Shown in pieces: positions 26,401-32,808 of a stretch of DNA of 32,808 nt. The stretch spans positions 1 through 32,808 of the forward strand of contig NZ_JACHVA010000107.1 of assembly GCF_014230055.1 (NCBI RefSeq). The letters are read 5' to 3'. This DNA is from Puniceicoccus vermicola (GTDB taxonomy: Bacteria > Verrucomicrobiota > Verrucomicrobiia > Opitutales > Puniceicoccaceae). Every line of letters begins with the position of its first letter. Position 1 is the first letter of the stretch. The notes beneath the pieces were generated by a model. That model searched no databases, had not been told where the DNA came from, and saw only the letters and a list, made by a program, of their open reading frames with translations. The translations under genes were made by a program, and so were the position numbers.

Positions 26401-27211
26401 ACAGGACAGCCGTGTCTGGGAGGTCTTGAATCTCGATACAGTAAAGGATCTAGAAGGGGGTATCTACCATCATAGCAATGAACAGGTCGAACTGGCTGCA
26501 GCAGCGATGGAAGAATATAATGCCTTCATCGCCGATACCAAACGCCTGATCATTGTGCGTGGTAAGAGTGCTTTGGAAACATCACAACCTGTGGGCCGTT
26601 CGGTGGACAGCAATCGTGGCTTCAAAGCTCGTGTGGCGTATGATGCGGAAAATATGTACTTCAAGTTTGACGTGGATACTCCCTTTGAGCTGACCAACGC
26701 CGAGCCGGAGAGTAAGCTTATCTTCCGGGGAGGGAATATCATTGATATCCAGCTCGCTACTGATCTCAAGGCGGATCCCGCGCGCAAGACGCCCGCTCCG
26801 GGCGATATCCGTATTCTGATTACCCGTAAGAATGGCAAGCCGTTCGCCATGCTTTATGAAACCAAGGTCAAGGATTTCGAGGGTGAGCCGATTGTTTTCG
26901 AATCGCCGACCGGCAGCGAGACCTTCGACCGGATAGAAGTTTTTGAAGATTTTGAACTTACTTATCACAAGACCTTAGGTGGTTTTGAGGCTTTGGTTAC
27001 CATTCCCCTTGAGGCCTTGGGTATTACCGAGCTCAAGCCGGGCGAGAAGATCAAGATGGATCTTGGTTATATCTTTGGTAACAACCAGGGGACCCGAACT
27101 GCGGCCCGTTCTCATGCCCGGAACAATAGCTTTACCGCTAATGTAACCAACGACATTCCCCATGAGAGTCGTTTGGAGCCTGCCGAGTGGGGTGAAGCAA
27201 CGGTGGAATAA
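23417..27211 (+). CDS. Secreted CBM9-like / FlgD-Ig / beta-propeller / CBM9-like protein
   Basis: This 1264-residue protein has a signal peptide (cleavage near STASG|R). A CBM9-like domain follows (about 35-270; KITIDGKLDDW, MMYDDEALYISGIVRD, YRIPWETF). A FlgD-type Ig domain comes next (about 290-365; ISVQLYSEEGEIVRML, MWDGLDDQGLPLPAGKYIW). A long NHL-like propeller occupies the middle. A second CBM9-like region closes it (about 1050-1264; KARVAYDAENMYFKF, ALVTIPLEALGI). Residues 787-798 (DKNNDQCLQPDE) fit an EF-hand calcium loop. The Ig and propeller parts are paralogous to 13677-16928. ATG 23417 is preferred over 23381 because it starts a clean signal peptide and has AAGAGAG upstream. A surface sugar-binding function is inferred; catalysis is not excluded. 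Its T-rich third-codon use differs from the C-rich gene before it. Confidence 0.83.
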   Translation: MKKRIGMYRIVAFICLALMVSTASGRGRNKQLYAVPAQGKITIDGKLDDWDLSGQILSYVVPETQDMQSARTAMMYDDEALYISGIVRDTSPMMNRHDPNTNPEKAWDADVCQLFFSLDPDEDLPLKYSQFKRQHDQSPVGSLMMWYFTDRKEACLAMFQGMKFNKPLRPDLRENGVIPHEYYSGAYREQEDGGGYTFEYRIPWETFNLKRVPKADDILAMSMAVFWSRPDGLKTAGGAAWAYDVMSGPGFSFQSSAVWGKLVFWPENNIDESMITAGMPPEKPLPLKFSYDVPEDSEISVQLYSEEGEIVRMLVPQQYRRAGKNTEMWDGLDDQGLPLPAGKYIWKGIYHEPIKAEWRLSVNNSGTPPYPTDDNKGGWGGDHGRPSTVCSTPDGMLLAWSACEYGWGIIRVDLDGKKMWGSKHSATYVSADDKHIFLAGGHGFNSDPSVQILDLKDSRPMSLENGKPTFIAPEGGTDETNEVTGLDCANGKLYVSYAQRNLIGVFDIRDGSISKTLAVPSPERLAVAKDGTVLVISEGKIVAIKEGKSVDLITTNLDSPSGVDVAEDGTIYVANRGELQNISVFDPSGKYLKSIGKDGGRPAKGRYDRSGMYMSGGMELDSEGRLWVAETTDGPKRISVWDTESGENVDEFFGASAYFGYGYIDPDQPDMMFAHYVLWKLDWENLKGYPYTTIWRKTEPTMMVPPGPSGYSSVTRFITAENGRQYAWGTNRPFSVLSYRDGDLFKPCAAFFSIKREKGQEEYQGTEIPFIDSDAETYPNGSYFWQDKNNDQCLQPDEVLPFPGKFNHTKFAWLQKDLGLWLGNNTFVMPTEITETGQPVYDVLKAQETVFSGNVQGGNVRHGYFARDEEGNLYSFNRGMLGKWNPDGKREWYYDDIVNWHKALNMPITGPGRLWGMSGIMGGVSDRYFGTMTYFGPNHIFRDDGMYVAAVLKDGRVGGRADKKGTQEGQPEGQNGQFVMLNIDGEDRFFIIHGGQDSRVWEVLNLDTVKDLEGGIYHHSNEQVELAAAAMEEYNAFIADTKRLIIVRGKSALETSQPVGRSVDSNRGFKARVAYDAENMYFKFDVDTPFELTNAEPESKLIFRGGNIIDIQLATDLKADPARKTPAPGDIRILITRKNGKPFAMLYETKVKDFEGEPIVFESPTGSETFDRIEVFEDFELTYHKTLGGFEALVTIPLEALGITELKPGEKIKMDLGYIFGNNQGTRTAARSHARNNSFTANVTNDIPHESRLEPAEWGEATVE

Positions 27212-27259
27212 CTTCTATTGTAAGTATGGTTTTAAAGCAAACCGTTCAAAGACTTCCTA

Positions 27260-30200
27260 ATGAGAGAGAAAACGCCCCAGCGGACTTTTCGCTGGAGCGC
27301 ACCCCTTTTTACGGATTGGAGCGCCCAGTACATTAACCTTTTCCTTCCTGAAACCAGGGTAGGGACGGCGCTGCTTCTGCATATTGATGGCGAACTTCAC
27401 GATTTTCAATATACAGGAGTCGAAAGTTCGCGTGGCGCGCAGATCGTATTGAAACTGGGTTTCGAGGCCGGGGAGGAAAAGAAACTGGTTTTTTCGGATG
27501 CCGAACACTACGCGGGGTCGTTGGAAAAGCGGGAGTTGGAATTCGAAACCAATACGCCAATCGGTCACGGTGCGGCTTGTTTGGAAGTGGGGGCAAATTT
27601 TCCCTTTCTACGCTTTGGAAATCAAAGGATGGAGGGAGAAATTTGGGGAATTTCGGCACCCTTACGCAGTTCCTTGGTTTGCGAGGGAGAGGGCCCGCTT
27701 TTTACCGACTATCATCTTGAGTACACGGACGAGCGAGACGGAGTGTATCGATTAACTTTTCGGTGCTTTAAGCATGAGGATAGGATCGAAGTAACGGAAA
27801 CCTTTTCACTCGAAATGGGGACGGAAATTCGATGGCGCCTCAATCCTGAAAAGGGTTGGACGCGAATCTTGAGCTGGGATGACTTTCACGCAGAGAAAGA
27901 GCCGACGATCGAACCCATCGAAGCTGAGCAACTGGACGGACTCTTGTGTCGGTTGCAAATGCCGGTGCTGACAGAATATTTTATCCCGAATAACCGGGGC
28001 TGGTTTGCGTTTTTTGACGACCGGCAGCCATCGGAAGGGATGTTGGGGATTCTGGGACTGGAGGGAGCTTCGTGGGAGGAAGCGCCGGACGGAATGCCGG
28101 AGATTTATGCGGCCGAGGGGAAGGTGGAATGGCGAGCCTCTCTGGTGTCTGGACGGCGGAAGTGGTTGTTGGTGAAGGCCCCGCTGGAAGTCGAGAGTTC
28201 ACCCGAACGGAGGTTTCTCTTTCATCGATTGCATGCCGAATGGAACGCTCTGCGATTGGATCAGGCCTTGGAGGATTCCCGTACTTTGGAGGCAGGGAAG
28301 GGAAGCGAGCGCCGACGGAGTTTTTTTCCGGAAGGCGAGGGTCTGCATCCCTTCGTGACCAAGCAAATCGACGCACATCCCACCCTGCAAAATTATCGCG
28401 ACACCGTCCTCGCCAAGCCGCTGGCGGATTGTTCAATCGCGGAGACGCTTTTTGTCGCCATGATTCGGACCCAGCCGAAAGTGACGGAGGAGCTCAAAAC
28501 AAAACTATTTGCGAGATTCGAGAGGTGGGTGAGACAATTTCAGGGCTGGCGACAGGGGGAGTTTGACTACAGTAAGTGCGTCATTGGCTTCAGCCGGATG
28601 GTTCGCGGTATCCTCATTGCATTTGATTGGCTACAATCAGTGGACGCCTTGAGCCGGGAGGAGAGAATACGATTTGAACATTACTTTGTCTTCGCGGCTC
28701 GACGGATTCTGGACGAGGGCCGTTGGCCGCATTCGCGGACCTGGAAGCATCCGAATCATCCGGAGTCCGTTCGAGATTTCTATACCTACGGTGGGGAGCA
28801 TCGTCCCGATCGATTGGTCTGGACGAATTCGTTGCCGAATTTTCAATCGGACCCGATGTGTGCCTTGATTCATCTGGCCGTTGTGCTGCCGGAGCATCCC
28901 GAGGCGGCGGAGTGGCTGCGGGTGGGGCGTGAGGATATCGAGAGGCAGCTCGATGCGTATTGCGGTAAAAGTGGCGCATGGGCGGAGTCGATCAACTACG
29001 CGCTTTATACCTTATCGTATTTTGTCATCACTTTCCACGTGTTGAAGAAACAATATGGCATCAACTACTTTCAAGACGCTCGTGTCCGAGGGATGGTGAG
29101 TTGGTTGTGCCGCTTCTTTGGCCCTTACGATAAACGTTTTGAAACCTATACGTGGCCGGCGGTGGGTAATTCGATCCTACCGCAAATTCAAGCCCAGTAT
29201 CTGCTGGCTTACGCGTCCGGGCTAGATGCGGACGATGCGTTGAGGAGAGAGATCTTTGGGATTTATAAGCGGGTTGAGCAGAAGATTCTACTCAAAGAGC
29301 ACTATGGAACGGTATTGGCAGTGCTAGCCCCGCAAATGCCGGATGAGGTGCCTCCATTGACACAGCTAACGAGTGAAACCATGGATGAGGTTGGTGTATC
29401 GATGCGTCACCAACATACCTTCCCGAAGGAGAGCTATTTGTTCCAGAAGATCGGATTCGCCAAAGATCATTACGAAGGGGATGAGACGGCCTTCAACTGG
29501 TATGCGAAAGGAGATCCATTTTGCATGGATTATGGCACATACACACCTGAAGCAACAACCGGGGGTGCCCATAATCTGGTGGAAATTGCCGAAATGGATG
29601 CACCTTGCCGGGGCTATTTGGCTGATCATTTATTCACTCTCAATGTGGATTATACGCGGTGTGAGGTTCCGGTGACGCAAAAGCTTCTCTGGGGGCATCC
29701 GCGATCATTTGAAGAAATTGATCAAATTGACGGGGTGATTGATCGGAAGAAGACCCCCTATTTTTACATAGGCGATAGGAATCCAGTCGGTCCGAAAATT
29801 TGGAAAGTTCGACAAATGCTTTACGTCAAGCCGGACTATCTGGTGCTATTCGATCGAGTCATCGGGAAAGCCTCCCATCGTTGGAATCTCCACTTTACGG
29901 GAGGTCCAGTCCACCGGCAGGGAAACCAGCTTTGGGCGGACGGACGTTTTACTTTGGATTTGATGGTAACCTTTTCACACCCACTGGATTTTCAACTGGA
30001 GACGGGAGAGATGATTCCGAACGCTCAGAAGGAAGAGGATCGCCCCAAGCACGCTCAGCATTTTTGCAGGGTGACCAACAAAACAGACGGTTGCTACCGC
30101 GCCCTCGTTTTTGCCAAAGAAAAAGATCGGGAAGTGACGGTGACGTCTGCCGGAAAGAATGGTTTCAAGGTCGAGGCGTCGACCTACACGGATTACGTAT

Positions 30201-30442
30201 TTCTTTCCGATGAATTTATCCGTGAGCATTCCGCGGAATTCGAATTCTCGGGGCGGGCCGGGTGGATTCGGCGTCATGCCGATGGCTCTATTGAGGCCGT
30301 GATGGCTGATGGCGACTTGATCGGCGCTTTTGGTAAATGTCTAACCGGTTCAGGGCCATGGCATCTCAATCGTGGAAATCAATGCCCAACCGGGGAAGGG
30401 AGCCCGCCGGGGAGGGAAGTAGTAGTGAAGTCGCGCAATTAA
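27260..30442 (+). CDS. Heparinase II/III-like protein (putative polysaccharide lyase)
   Basis: This 1060-residue protein has the overall layout of heparinase II/III-fold lyases. After an N-terminal beta-rich part (about 1-370) comes a helical toroid (about 380-690; GAWAESINYALYTLSYFV, YTWPAVGNSILPQIQAQYLLAY). A C-terminal beta-sandwich follows (about 740-1000; TTGGAHNLVEIAEMD, VRQMLYVKPDYLVLFDRVIGKASHRW split by a short linker). The family cleaves uronate-containing glycans by beta-elimination or has unproven activity. The long N-terminal region is unusual. No signal peptide is present, so a cytoplasmic site is implied unless the start is wrong; the first residues (MREKTPQRTFRW) do not suggest one. 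It lies 48 bases after the propeller gene, same strand. An IS66 element begins 113 bases after its stop. Confidence 0.7.
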   Translation: MREKTPQRTFRWSAPLFTDWSAQYINLFLPETRVGTALLLHIDGELHDFQYTGVESSRGAQIVLKLGFEAGEEKKLVFSDAEHYAGSLEKRELEFETNTPIGHGAACLEVGANFPFLRFGNQRMEGEIWGISAPLRSSLVCEGEGPLFTDYHLEYTDERDGVYRLTFRCFKHEDRIEVTETFSLEMGTEIRWRLNPEKGWTRILSWDDFHAEKEPTIEPIEAEQLDGLLCRLQMPVLTEYFIPNNRGWFAFFDDRQPSEGMLGILGLEGASWEEAPDGMPEIYAAEGKVEWRASLVSGRRKWLLVKAPLEVESSPERRFLFHRLHAEWNALRLDQALEDSRTLEAGKGSERRRSFFPEGEGLHPFVTKQIDAHPTLQNYRDTVLAKPLADCSIAETLFVAMIRTQPKVTEELKTKLFARFERWVRQFQGWRQGEFDYSKCVIGFSRMVRGILIAFDWLQSVDALSREERIRFEHYFVFAARRILDEGRWPHSRTWKHPNHPESVRDFYTYGGEHRPDRLVWTNSLPNFQSDPMCALIHLAVVLPEHPEAAEWLRVGREDIERQLDAYCGKSGAWAESINYALYTLSYFVITFHVLKKQYGINYFQDARVRGMVSWLCRFFGPYDKRFETYTWPAVGNSILPQIQAQYLLAYASGLDADDALRREIFGIYKRVEQKILLKEHYGTVLAVLAPQMPDEVPPLTQLTSETMDEVGVSMRHQHTFPKESYLFQKIGFAKDHYEGDETAFNWYAKGDPFCMDYGTYTPEATTGGAHNLVEIAEMDAPCRGYLADHLFTLNVDYTRCEVPVTQKLLWGHPRSFEEIDQIDGVIDRKKTPYFYIGDRNPVGPKIWKVRQMLYVKPDYLVLFDRVIGKASHRWNLHFTGGPVHRQGNQLWADGRFTLDLMVTFSHPLDFQLETGEMIPNAQKEEDRPKHAQHFCRVTNKTDGCYRALVFAKEKDREVTVTSAGKNGFKVEASTYTDYVFLSDEFIREHSAEFEFSGRAGWIRRHADGSIEAVMADGDLIGAFGKCLTGSGPWHLNRGNQCPTGEGSPPGREVVVKSRN

Positions 30443-30590
30443 TAGCGATATTTGCAACCCGGATAGCCGTTGATTCTCAAAAGCCCTCACTTTTGAAGAG
30501 TCTTTCGTAGGCCAGTCAAATGCCCTTCTGTCTTTGGCCTGACCCCCAAAAACTGTAAGCGTCCGACATTCATCCCCCTCCACGAGTATT

Positions 30591-30648
30591 GATGGTGACG
30601 ACTTCTAAACCAATATGGTCACCATTGCTACATGCAGATGGTGACGAC
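30591..30648. repeat. Direct and inverted repeats inside the IS66 end
   Basis: GATGGTGACGAC occurs at 30591-30602 and 30637-30648. GTCACCAT at 30618-30625, the reverse complement of ATGGTGAC, lies between them. Each ATGGTGAC copy can therefore pair with the same central arm, giving two mutually exclusive hairpins. They are between the IS terminus and the tnpC stop. A transposase-binding or transcription-stopping role is possible. Confidence 0.6.
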
Positions 30649-30655
30649 ATCTATA

Positions 30656-32101
30656 TCATTGCTGCCAGTTATGAGGCAGGAGTTTGATTTGCTCTTTCTT
30701 TTCGGGCGTCTTGGGAGCCTTGGTGAGGACATCGGGCAGCCATGCATGGGGATCGACCCCGTGGATCTCGCAGGTCAGGAGCATGGAGTAGATGACGGCG
30801 GTTCGCTCTCCGGCGTCGGGAGAGCCGATAAAGAGCCAGTTTTTCTTTCCGATGGCCGAGGGACGGATTTTGTTTTCGACGAGGTTGTTGTCGATCTCGG
30901 CTTCGCCGTGATGGAGGTAGCGGCACAGGCATTTCCAGCGCGCCAGAGCGTAAGAGCAGGCCTTTCCGAGGTTGGACTGGGACAGGCAACGATTTTGGGA
31001 GATGGTGATCGCGATTTTGAGCCACTTGAGGATGCGCGCCTGGTCCACTTTCCGCTGCCGGGCTCTCTCGACCGGAGAGAGTCCCTGCTTGCGGTATCGT
31101 TCTTCAAAGTCGTAGAGCCTGCCGATGAGGCCGAGGATCAGGCTGGCTTCCCTCGGATGGTCGGACCGGGCGTTGAAAAAGCCCCGGCGGGCATGGGCCC
31201 AGCAACCCAGATGGATGATGGCTTCAGCGTTCTTGACCAGAGCGTTGTAGGCCTCGTAGCCGTCGGTCTGCAAAAGGCCCGTAAATCCTTCGAGCAAACG
31301 GGTTGCTTCAACGTGCCGACGGGACAGCCGCCAGTCGAAGACCACGCCGAGGCCGGGACTGTGGACGACCCACAGGAAGCCTTGGGAGGTTTTGCCTTTT
31401 TTGTTGTCGGGATCCTGGAACCGGACGGGAGTCTCGTCGGCTTGGACGTAGCCGCTTTCGAGCAGCTCCTGTCGCATGTGGTTGTAGAGGGGCTTGAGCC
31501 AGAAGGCTACCGTTTGCACCCAGTCGGCCATGCTCTGGCGGGAGATCTTCGCACCCCAGCGCTCGAACATCTTTTGCTGCCGGTAAAGGGGAAGATGGTC
31601 GATATACTTGCCCAGCACCACCCAGCCGACCAGCCCCGCGGAGGCGTAACTGCCTTGGACGGGCCTTTCGAGGGCCGGAACCACTACCGGAGGGAGGCTT
31701 CGCTCGATGCGGTGGCGGAACTTCAGCCTGCGGATGAGGCGCTTGAAGATCTTCGGCGGGGTGATATCGATCTCGAAGGTTTCTTCGGCCCCTATTTGCT
31801 CGTAGAGGTCCGGGTCGGCTTTCACCTCCTCGGGGACGATCTCCACGGTCTCGGCAACCGGCACCTTCTCGAAGCGCTCGATGGCACCCTTGGAACGTTG
31901 CCGGGCTTTCGAGCGGATATAAGAGACCTCCTGTCGTTCCATTTGCTTTTGCCGGGTCTCCATCTCCTCCAGGGCGAGCAACGCCTGGTCCCGGTCGATT
32001 CTTTCGCTTTTGCCTCCCCCGAAGAGCTGACGCTTGAACCAGGCGATCTGCTGCTTGAGCAGGTCGTTCTCCCGTCGAAGCTCGTCGTAGGTAGGCGGCA
32101 T
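30656..32101 (-). CDS. tnpC: IS66 family transposase (TnpC)
   Basis: This 481-residue protein is the DDE transposase of the element. An N-terminal coiled-coil-like leucine-rich part (LRRENDLLKQQIAWFKRQLFGGGKSE split near FKR) is typical of IS66. The catalytic acids are Asp222 in QADETPVRF, Asp280 in LQTDGYEAY and Glu409 in NNLVENKIRPSAIGKKNWLF. CWAHARRGF follows the second Asp, as in the family. Full length and no internal stop suggest it is intact. The start at ATG 32101 is preferred; a TTG at 32140 overlaps the tnpB stop (TTGA) and would allow coupling, adding 13 residues. A 490-codon open frame on the opposite strand is a compositional shadow. Confidence 0.95.
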   Translation of the reverse strand: MPPTYDELRRENDLLKQQIAWFKRQLFGGGKSERIDRDQALLALEEMETRQKQMERQEVSYIRSKARQRSKGAIERFEKVPVAETVEIVPEEVKADPDLYEQIGAEETFEIDITPPKIFKRLIRRLKFRHRIERSLPPVVVPALERPVQGSYASAGLVGWVVLGKYIDHLPLYRQQKMFERWGAKISRQSMADWVQTVAFWLKPLYNHMRQELLESGYVQADETPVRFQDPDNKKGKTSQGFLWVVHSPGLGVVFDWRLSRRHVEATRLLEGFTGLLQTDGYEAYNALVKNAEAIIHLGCWAHARRGFFNARSDHPREASLILGLIGRLYDFEERYRKQGLSPVERARQRKVDQARILKWLKIAITISQNRCLSQSNLGKACSYALARWKCLCRYLHHGEAEIDNNLVENKIRPSAIGKKNWLFIGSPDAGERTAVIYSMLLTCEIHGVDPHAWLPDVLTKAPKTPEKKEQIKLLPHNWQQ

Positions 32102-32136
32102 TGAGTATCCATACAGTGGATACTTAGATCGGACGG

Positions 32137-32490
32137 TCAATCCCTTTTTCGCTCATACCAGGCTTTTTCGCATCCTTTTTGCAGATCGATTCCGTTCAAG
32201 AGCATGGTCACCGCTTCCGGCTTGAGGCTGAGCTTCTTGCCGTCACTGCCCAAAGGCCAACTGAATCGGCCCTTCTCCAGGCGCTTGGCAAAAACCCAGG
32301 CCCCGGTCCCATCCCAATAAAGAGCCTTCAGCCGGTTGCGCGCCTTGTTCGTGAACAGGTAAAGCTTCCCCTCCATGGGATCTTCGAAAAGATGCTGCTC
32401 GACCACTGCCCACAGTCCATTGAAGCTTTTGCGCATATCGGTCGGCTCTACCGCCAGCACCACCCGCAGCGAATGAGGTAACGAGAGCAC
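32137..32490 (-). CDS. tnpB: IS66 accessory protein TnpB
   Basis: The 117-residue product has the standard IS66 TnpB length and motifs: RVVLAVEPTDMRKSFNGL, GKLYLFTNKARNRLKALYWDG, and RLEKGRFSWP near the C terminus. It is needed with TnpA for efficient transposition in studied IS66 elements, though its biochemistry is poorly defined. It starts with GTG, three bases after the tnpA stop, with a GGGGGTGA stretch just upstream, so it is probably coupled to tnpA translation. It is intact. Confidence 0.95.
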   Translation of the reverse strand: MLSLPHSLRVVLAVEPTDMRKSFNGLWAVVEQHLFEDPMEGKLYLFTNKARNRLKALYWDGTGAWVFAKRLEKGRFSWPLGSDGKKLSLKPEAVTMLLNGIDLQKGCEKAWYERKRD

Positions 32491-32493
32491 CGC

Positions 32494-32808
32494 TCACCCC
32501 CGGATTCGTTCGATTAACCTCCACAGAGCGTCCTCGTCGCCGGTTCGCACCACGAGCCCTCCACCAAGATCGAGCTCGAAACCGCTCTCCGATGCCGATC
32601 CGAAGGGAACGACCATCTCCACAAAGTCGCTCCGGTGCGAAGGTCCATTGCGGTCCCTGCTTTTGCGTCTCTGACCCAGCCAGGAAACGAAGGTGTGGTA
32701 GTTCACCCCTTCGCGCCGACAAAACTCCTTCTGCGTCAGTCCGCAGCCCTCGTAGGCCTCCAGCAAACGCTCACGTTCGCCATCGGACAGAACCTTACGG
32801 CCCCGTGA
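32494..32808 (-). CDS. tnpA: IS66 TnpA (helix-turn-helix), 5' end missing
   Basis: The frame is open to the right edge of the window, so 104 residues of a longer protein are visible. The start codon lies beyond 32808; the TTG at 32766 is not needed. LLEAYEGCGLTQKEFCRREG then NYHTFVSWLGQRR forms a helix-turn-helix of the IS66 TnpA/IS3-like type, followed by a variable linker and a short conserved C-terminal part ending LIERIRG. It probably binds the IS ends. Sequence in the window shows no frameshift. Confidence 0.88.
   Translation of the reverse strand, partial: SRGRKVLSDGERERLLEAYEGCGLTQKEFCRREGVNYHTFVSWLGQRRKSRDRNGPSHRSDFVEMVVPFGSASESGFELDLGGGLVVRTGDEDALWRLIERIRG

Larger units (their letters stand above)
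30555..32808 (-). mobile_element. IS66-family insertion sequence, truncated by the window edge
   Basis: Three leftward genes in the order tnpA, tnpB, tnpC identify IS66. The terminus downstream of tnpC is placed at 30555, where GTAAGCGTCCG begins; IS66-family ends typically begin GTAAGCG. The adjoining bases 30547-30554 (CAAAAACT) would be one copy of the 8-base target duplication. The other end is beyond 32808, so neither the inverted repeat nor the duplication can be verified. The element sits between the heparinase-like gene and whatever follows. Confidence 0.85.

Noticed and set aside
2227-30459. TATTTGCAACC shared by 2227-2237 and 30449-30459
   Set aside because: An 11-base match in AT-rich intergenic DNA without symmetry or similar context; probably chance.
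30512-30540. AGGCCA/TGGCCT inverted repeat after the heparinase-like gene as a terminator
   Set aside because: Six-base arms with a loop of about 20 bases and no following T-run; not convincing.
30632-32104. 490-codon open frame on the plus strand
   Set aside because: It lies entirely opposite the well-supported tnpC gene and has no recognisable domain; it is a shadow caused by codon composition.

Overview
The window looks like an accessory glycan-degradation region of a Verrucomicrobiota genome, probably a marine Opitutales/Puniceicoccales-type lineage. The phylum call rests on gene families, not on an rRNA: two copies of a Verru_Chthon cassette protein A-like pseudopilin, an autotransporter-associated beta-strand repeat protein, an S1 sulfatase, and large secreted FlgD-Ig/beta-propeller proteins. 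Few genes have a clear Shine-Dalgarno sequence, so several starts are chosen from domain boundaries and signal peptides.

Left part (1-12273): the 3' end of a first Verru_Chthon A-like gene and a small secreted partner gene, then sugar-processing enzymes: GH31 and GH1 in tandem, a convergent S1 sulfatase, a compact GH78-like six-hairpin protein, and a GH13 alpha-glucosidase with the Val that marks alpha-1,6 specificity. A GntR-type regulator with a LacI-type sensor domain follows, transcribed leftward.

Middle (12274-18692): the regulator shares a divergent promoter region with a Gfo/Idh/MocA oxidoreductase, followed by a secreted FlgD-Ig/propeller/PA14 protein. The promoter region carries two palindromes of the form GTAA-N-G-N-TTAC. 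The same pair recurs about 4.8 kb downstream (17141 and 17297), next to a collapsed remnant of a second regulator gene (16965-17113) reduced by internal deletions. The gene behind that copied promoter is an in-frame chimera: a beta-strand-repeat protein whose end is replaced by the last 70 or so residues of a sulfatase. This 1.7 kb stretch is a zone of decay and recombination.

Right part (18693-32808): a complete Verru_Chthon A-like gene plus its secreted partner (the second copy of the left-end module), a second FlgD-Ig/propeller protein with CBM9-like domains at both ends, a heparinase II/III-like protein without a signal peptide, and an IS66-family insertion sequence running off the right edge.

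Together the enzymes suggest breakdown of a sulfated glycan containing alpha-glucosyl or rhamnosyl-like units and perhaps uronates; the substrate cannot be read from sequence alone. No transporter, SusC/SusD pair, tRNA, rRNA or CRISPR array was seen. The most noteworthy signals are the duplicated operator pair with its regulator remnant, the beta-strand-repeat/sulfatase chimera, the repeated GspK-like plus secreted-partner module, and the paralogous propeller proteins that share an embedded EF-hand-like loop.
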